Shown piece by piece: positions 58,688-64,000 of a stretch of DNA of 64,000 nt (the first letter of the stretch is position 1; each line of letters starts with the position of its first letter). This DNA is from Nannochloropsis oceanica (taxonomy: Eukaryota > Sar > Eustigmatophyceae > Eustigmatales > Monodopsidaceae). The notes below the pieces were generated by a model. That model had not been told where the DNA came from. It did not search any database and worked only from the letters and a program-made list of their open reading frames with translations. A program made the position numbers and the translations under genes. Location of the stretch: assembly GCA_004519485.1 (NCBI GenBank), contig CP038106.1, forward strand, positions 124,001-188,000, read 5' to 3'.

Positions 58688-61600
58688 ATGGTAGGGGAGG
58701 CACCAGGGCCAGGTCGGCGCACTTTGAGAAGACGAGGGAGGAGAAGTGGCAGCAGCAGCAGGAGCAGCAGCGGTAAACACGTTAAAAATGTCCATCACAC
58801 GATCACCACCCTGCTCCACGGAACTATATCATGGAAAGGAACGGCCTCTTCACTTTTGATCAGCCTTTTCTTGTATTGCAAGCCGGCCAGTGGCGCGGAA
58901 GGTGACGGCCTGGCCGCTGATCTGCCTGATACAACGCTTGCCAAGGTCCTCCTATGGATCCTCGTCGTCTTTTTGGTCTGCTTGAGCGGTACGTGTATTG
59001 GTCGTGGGGTGCTTGTATGAAGTAATGTGTACAAGACGTATATCTGCCAAGGAACCAAGGAACTGCTTTTCCCCCCTTTTCCCGGCGCTCACCCGATCCT
59101 CCCTCCCTCCTCCTCTCCTCCCTCCTTTGTCCCCATCCACCTAGGCCTTTTCGCTGGCCTGACACTCGGCTTCATGGGACTGGACAAAATCGGTCTGGAG
59201 ATCGTCATGGAAGCCGGCGACTCCGAATCGCGACGTTGCGCCCGACGGATCGCCCCTGTCCGTCGAGATGGGAACCTCCTGTTGTGCTCGTTGCTCTTCG
59301 GGAACGTGGCTGTCAATGTCTTGATTTCGATCCTCATGTCGGGTGAGGATGATGGGGAGGGAAGGAGGGAGGAAAGGAGGGAAGGAAGGAAGGGGGGAGG
59401 GAGGGAGGGAGGGATGGATGGATGGAGTGGGGTTGGGTCGGTACGAGTGCTTGGACGGAGGAGGGATAAAAGGGAGGACTTGTTTATCTCCTCCTCCTCT
59501 TCAGTCGTACCTGTCACAAACCATCCTCTTCCTTCCCTTCCCTTCCTTTTACACGCCCTCCTCCTCTCTTCATTCGTACTCTTGACACATCACTCTCTTC
59601 CTCGCATTCCTTTCCCCCTAATTTTAGACTTGACGAGCGGGCTGGTCGGTTTCTTTGCATCCACGCTCCTCATTGTCATATTTGGTGACATCATCCCGCA
59701 AGGTACGCCTCACTCCCCCGCTCCCTCCCCTCCTCCCTCCATTCCTCCATACCCCACCTCCTCCCTTCTTTTCCTTCTTGCGCTCTAGGTTCATCACCCC
59801 AGCCGTCGCTGACTACTATGTAACAAACAGAAAGAAACGTGATTTTGATACCTACAGACGTCTCTCCCTCCACAGTGCCCTCCTCTCTTTTTCTTAATTC
59901 ACTCCTTCCATCCCTCCCCCCCCCCCCAGCCTTCTGCTCCCGGTACGCCCTGGAAATTGGCTCCAGGAGCGTCTGGCTCGTTCGCGCCATCGAATTCATG
60001 CTCTACCCCATGGCCAAGCCCATGGCCATGCTCCTTGACCGGCTGCTGGGGGAGGATCTTGGGACCCTCCACACCGTCAACGAGCTCTCGAAGCTTCTAG
60101 ATATCCACGTCAAGCGCGGATCTGTGGACCCGGAGGCAGGCTCCATTCTCACGGGGGCTTTGTCTTATGCGCATGTGAAAGTGTCGGAGGTCATGACGCC
60201 CATCAAGGTGAGAGGGGAGGGAGGGAGGGAGGGAGGGAGGGAGGCGGATGGCAACGTCTCGACTCCCTCTTTCCCTCCCCCCCTCCCCCCCTTCCTGCAG
60301 GACGTGTTCTGCCTCTCCTCCGAGGCCCGCCTCGACTACAAGACCTGCTCCCACATCTACAAATCCGGATTCTCGCGAATTCCCGTCTACGGTGCGTCTC
60401 GTCCCTTCCCTGCTCCCTCCCTTCCTCCCTCTATCCGAAGATCTGTAATCCTTCCTCCCTCCCTCCCTCCCTCCCTCCTTCGCCATTCACAGGAAAGAAC
60501 CGAGACGACATCCTCGGCCTCATCCTTGTCAAGGACCTCCGTACGCCCTCCCTCCCTCCCTCCCTCCCTCCCTCCCTCCCTATTTTCAAATCATTCTCTC
60601 ATTCTTTCACTCTCCCTCCCTCCCTCCCTCCCTCCTTCACAGTCCTCCTCGATCCCCAAGACGCCACGCCTGTCCGTAACGTCCTGGCTATGTTTGGGCG
60701 GAAAATGGAAATCCTCTGGCCGGACACGGACTTGCCCCAGGTAGCGAGGGAGGGAGGGAGGGAGGGAGGGAGGGAGGGGGGGAGGGAGGGGTTGGAGGAG
60801 ATAATGTTGGCAAGGCCAGTCGGCGCGATGTTTTCGTTGTTGTTGAGAAAGACGTCTCACCGACCACTCCCTCCCTCCCTTCCTCCCGCCCTCCCTCCCT
60901 CTCTCCTTTTCATACCCACCAGGCGCTCCGTCTGTTCAAGCGCGGACAAGCGCATATGGCCGTGGTACGAGGGGTGGAAGGGGAGGAAGGGCCTCAGGAC
61001 CCTTATTACACCGTGCAGGGAATTGTGACGCTGGAGGACGTACTGGAGTTTATCATAGGTACCGAGGGAGGGCGGGAGGGAGGGAAAAGTGGAGGGAGAT
61101 TGGACAGAGGGAACCCTCTCCTCCCTCCCTTTATTACTACCCCTGGGTGCCCCTGCATTTCTCCGACACCACACGGTCCCCCTCCCTCCCTCCCTCCCTC
61201 CCTCCCTCCCTGCCTGCCTCTTTCACTTCTTTTCAATGTCTCTCCCCTCTCTCGTACACAGGGGACGAAATCAATGATGAGGCGGACCTGAGGAGGGAGG
61301 GAGGGCGGGGGGGAGGAAGCCCGGACCCTACCAGTGGGTTTGATCATGGGCTACTCGACGAACTGTGTGGAGAGCCCTCTTTGAGTGCAGAGGGGAGGGG
61401 AGAGAAGGAAGGAGGAAAGGAGGGAGGGAGGGAGGAAGGGGGGGAAGAGACGCACGTGAGATTTCTTCGGGCGGTGTCAGACTTCGGGAGATTACGGCTG
61501 CTGGATAATACGTTGAGGGATGAGAGACTGGGGGAGGACGAGGTGGAGGGAGTAGGGGCATACCTGCTGGCCCGAGTCTCGCCGTTTAAGGAGATGGTGG

Positions 61601-62753
61601 AGGAGAGGGGCATGGAGGAGGCGCAAGGGATGACGCGGAGGGTGCTGGAGTCGAGTCCGGTGCTGCTGTTGGGGGGGAGGGAGGGAGGGAGGGAGGGAGA
61701 GGCGGCGGTGGTGTACATGAAGGGAAGGGTCTACACGGCCATGACGGTAGTGCTGCAGGGTGTGCTAAGGGTGACGGCGGGGAGGGAGGGATTTGAATGC
61801 GAGCGGGGGCCCTTGTCGACGCTGGCGGCGGGGGCGATTCAGGTAGGCTTGGGAGGGAGGGAGGATGAGGAGGAGAGAGGAGGGCTTAGGTGGAGGGAGG
61901 GAGAGAGGGAGGGGTCAAGTTCTTGTATGCCTCCCCTCTCTCTGTCGGTCGGTCGGTCACAAATCAGTCAACTCCGCTGACTGCTCTTTGCACCATTTCC
62001 TCCCTCACCCCTCCGTCCCTCCCTCCCTCCTATCACTCCAGGCGGACTATGGACAGTACATCCCTGACTTCACAGCCACGGTGGCCAGCCCCAGCAAGGC
62101 GCCCGTGCGGTGCGTGCAGATCAGTCGAGGGGTCTTCCGCCGATATTTTTATCCACAGGCCGAGGCGGTGAGTCTCCGGTCTGAGTGATTATCTCCCCCC
62201 TTTTCCATATTCCTATGTCTAGTCCAGTCCTCTTTTGCTTACTTCCCTCCCTCCCCTTCATCCGCAAGCCGCGGTGATGAGCCCCGATTTGGATTATGAC
62301 CCCTCCCCTTTTACCCCTCTTTCTCTCTTTCTCTCTTCTTCCTCCTGTGTCCGGACCTGCCTTTTGCCCATGCTGTGATGGCGGGAATACAAGGAGGGTG
62401 AAAGACTGACCTATCCCTCCCTCCCTTCCTCTCTCCCCACGCAGGACGACTTCGAGGTTTATCTGCACCGATTAAAAGAGCGCGAAGGGAAAAAACGCGC
62501 CAAGGCCCTGGCACTGCAGGTACTGCAGCAGCACGCACAGGCCCGACAGCAGCAGCCGCAGCCGCAGCCGCCGCCACACCTGCATGACAATGGGAGAGGG
62601 CGGGAGGGAGGAAGCGGAGGAGGAAGCGGGCCAGGGGAGGTCGTGGGTGCCCTCGGTTGGCCTGTGGGCCACTCCCATACAAGTGCAGTCTCTTCTCCCA
62701 ACGTCACCATCATGATGCAATCAAGGGGGAAAGAAGAGCAGCAGCAGCAGTAG
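58688..62753 (+). CDS. CNNM/Mam3-type DUF21-CBS membrane protein
   Basis: Family of divalent-metal (Mg, Co) efflux or homeostasis proteins. Eleven exons (58688-58988, 59145-59342, 59628-59702, 59930-60207, 60301-60391, 60493-60540, 60643-60740, 60923-61058, 61262-61842, 62042-62167, 62445-62753) join in phase to 746 residues. The DUF21 membrane domain shows VLLWILVVFLVCLSGLFAGL, TLGFMGLDKIGLEIVMEAG, NLLLCSLLFGNVAVNVLI and LTSGLVGFFASTLLIVIFGD. The CBS pair follows: AHVKVSEVMTPIK, SHIYKSGFSRIPVYGKN, LGLILVKDL and GIVTLEDVLEFIIGDEI. A cyclic-nucleotide-binding-like region comes next (YMKGRVYTAMTVVLQGVLRV ... VQISRGVFRRYF), interrupted by Gly/Glu-rich sequence, then a Gln/Pro-rich tail. Order and motifs match CNNM proteins. 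The paired GGGA/TCCC runs are especially clear in its introns. Confidence 0.92.
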
Positions 62754-62902
62754 CAGCAGCAGTAGCAGCAGTAACAGCAGCAGCAGCGGCAGCAGTAAAA
62801 GCAGCAGCAGTAACAGCAGCAGCAGTAGTAACAGCAGCAGCAGTAGCAGCAGCAGCAGTAGCAGCAGCAGCAGCAGTAACGACAGCAGCAGCAGCAGCAG
62901 GA
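62737..62902 (+). repeat. Imperfect CAG triplet tract
   Basis: CAG units interrupted by TAG, TAA and CGG. It begins in the last codons of the CBS gene (poly-Gln before the stop at 62751) and continues about 150 bp into the 3' region. Confidence 0.9.
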
Positions 62903-64000
62903 ACAAGAGGGCCGTAACGAATCTAACTAGAGGGTATGAAACGGACGACAAGGAGGGGGAGGAGGAGGAGGAGAGGAGAAGAAGTAGGAGGAGAAGGGAG
63001 AAGAGAACGGAGGAGAATGGGGGGAGAGACTTTTGTTTGGGTCCTAGTGAGTTGTGTGGGGGGGGACTTGACCCCGGCGAGTGGAGAAGGGAGAGGGAAA
63101 GGAGGAGGGAGAGGAGGAGGAGGTGGAGGAGGAGGAAGGAAAACAGGAGGAGGGGGAGGAGGTCCTAGGGATGGTGCACAAGAGAGGGGTGCGTGGGGGG
63201 GAGGTGATAGAGGCAGTGAAGAGGGGATGGATGAGGAGGGGGAAGGAGGGCGGAGATACGGGGGTGGGTGAGGAGGGGGAAGTGGAATGGGGATGCAGCT
63301 TATAAAATTGAGGATAGAAAAGGGTGTGTGTTTTGTGTATGTGTGTGTATGGTTTGTCTGCAGTAGTGTACAGTCCGTGTTTATATACATGAACGACGAG
63401 GAAGAGAAGGATGTACGATAGGAAGGAAAGAGGGAAATGACTGGGATGTGATGCTGATGGGAATCGCCGGGAAAAGGGATAAACCCAGGGGGTCGAGGGG
63501 CAGACATTAGGTCACGGCGACAATTTTGTACACGAACGAACGAGAGGGGTAATGAGAGTTACCATTAGCAGTGACAGAGGGAAGGTTGAACGCTCAGTGA
63601 AGAGAGCGATGGGAGAGGAGAGGGGACGACCCTCCCCCCCCTCCCCTCCCAGGAAGCAGCAGAAGCACCTCGCACGTGAAGCTGCACGATCGACGAACCA
63701 AAGTAAGCAAGAAATAAATGCGTCTTACAGAGCGAATCCCACGCTACTGCTGCTACTACTGCTGCTGCTATTGCTACAGCTGCTGGTGGATTTGCTGGGG
63801 TTTAGGAGCGGTATCCTGCTGCTGCCTTTTGTCTCCTTCTGATTCATTCAAGTTTGTGTTGACTTCATTACTTTATCAATTTTTGCCTATCTCGCCAGTT
63901 ATCTACGTGCGTTTTTGGACCCAACTCCTGTGTTACCCTTCGTAGTTTTGTGTATACGTGCACTGTTCGTACGTCTGACAGCAGTAATCTTGACAAGCCT
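62754..64000. other. 3' flank of the CBS gene to window edge
   Basis: A CAG tract, then GGA-rich sequence (62945-63290), then mixed sequence with a second CTG run near 63745-63785. No gene supported within the window. Confidence 0.45.

Overview
The window reads as nuclear DNA of a compact, GC-rich, intron-bearing eukaryotic microalga. Genes lie every 2-4 kb on both strands. Introns are short (mostly 75-350 bp) with GT..AG ends, and many carry GGGA or TCCC tetranucleotide runs. Coding exons carry long triplet-repeat tracts (Ala, Gln, Asn, Ser). A plastid-type presequence (signal peptide followed by an Ala-Phe junction) on one gene, a secreted DUF1254/DUF1214 protein and a Zn2Cys6 factor point to a photosynthetic stramenopile. 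A eustigmatophyte such as Nannochloropsis/Microchloropsis is my best guess; this is inference, not an identification.

Left part (1-20 kb): the 3' part of a kinesin-14-like gene (+), a PrimPol primase-polymerase with a huge poly-Asn tract (-), a weak hypothetical gene (-), a radical-SAM-fold protein lacking the three-cysteine motif (-, 4 exons), two low-complexity proteins of unknown function (+ and -), and a four-pass membrane protein (-).

Middle (20-34 kb): a TMX-type membrane protein disulfide isomerase with a C-terminal dilysine motif (-, 8 exons), a CCDC61/VFL3-like protein with a C-terminal membrane anchor (+, 7 exons), a remarkable CHAT protease - NB-ARC/STAND NTPase - SH2 fusion (-, 9 exons), TFIIH p44/Ssl1 (+) and a plastid-targeted flavin-binding PNPOx-like protein (+).

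Right part (34-64 kb): a secreted DUF1254/DUF1214 protein (-, 10 exons), an ankyrin-repeat protein (+), an AT-rich minisatellite block, fibrillarin (-), poly(A)-binding protein (+, 10 exons), a secreted expansin-like protein (+), a Zn2Cys6-PAS transcription factor (+) and a CNNM/Mam3-type CBS-domain membrane protein (+, 11 exons).

There is no operon logic; the set is ordinary housekeeping plus lineage-specific genes. The candidate for an undescribed system is the CHAT-NTPase-SH2 protein at 25.9-30.5 kb: it has the plan of an NLR-type signalling protein (protease effector, nucleotide switch) but ends in a phosphotyrosine-reading domain. Exon joins given below were read by eye and checked for phase. 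Fibrillarin and the ankyrin gene each lose frame at a poly-G run, which most likely reflects homopolymer miscounts.
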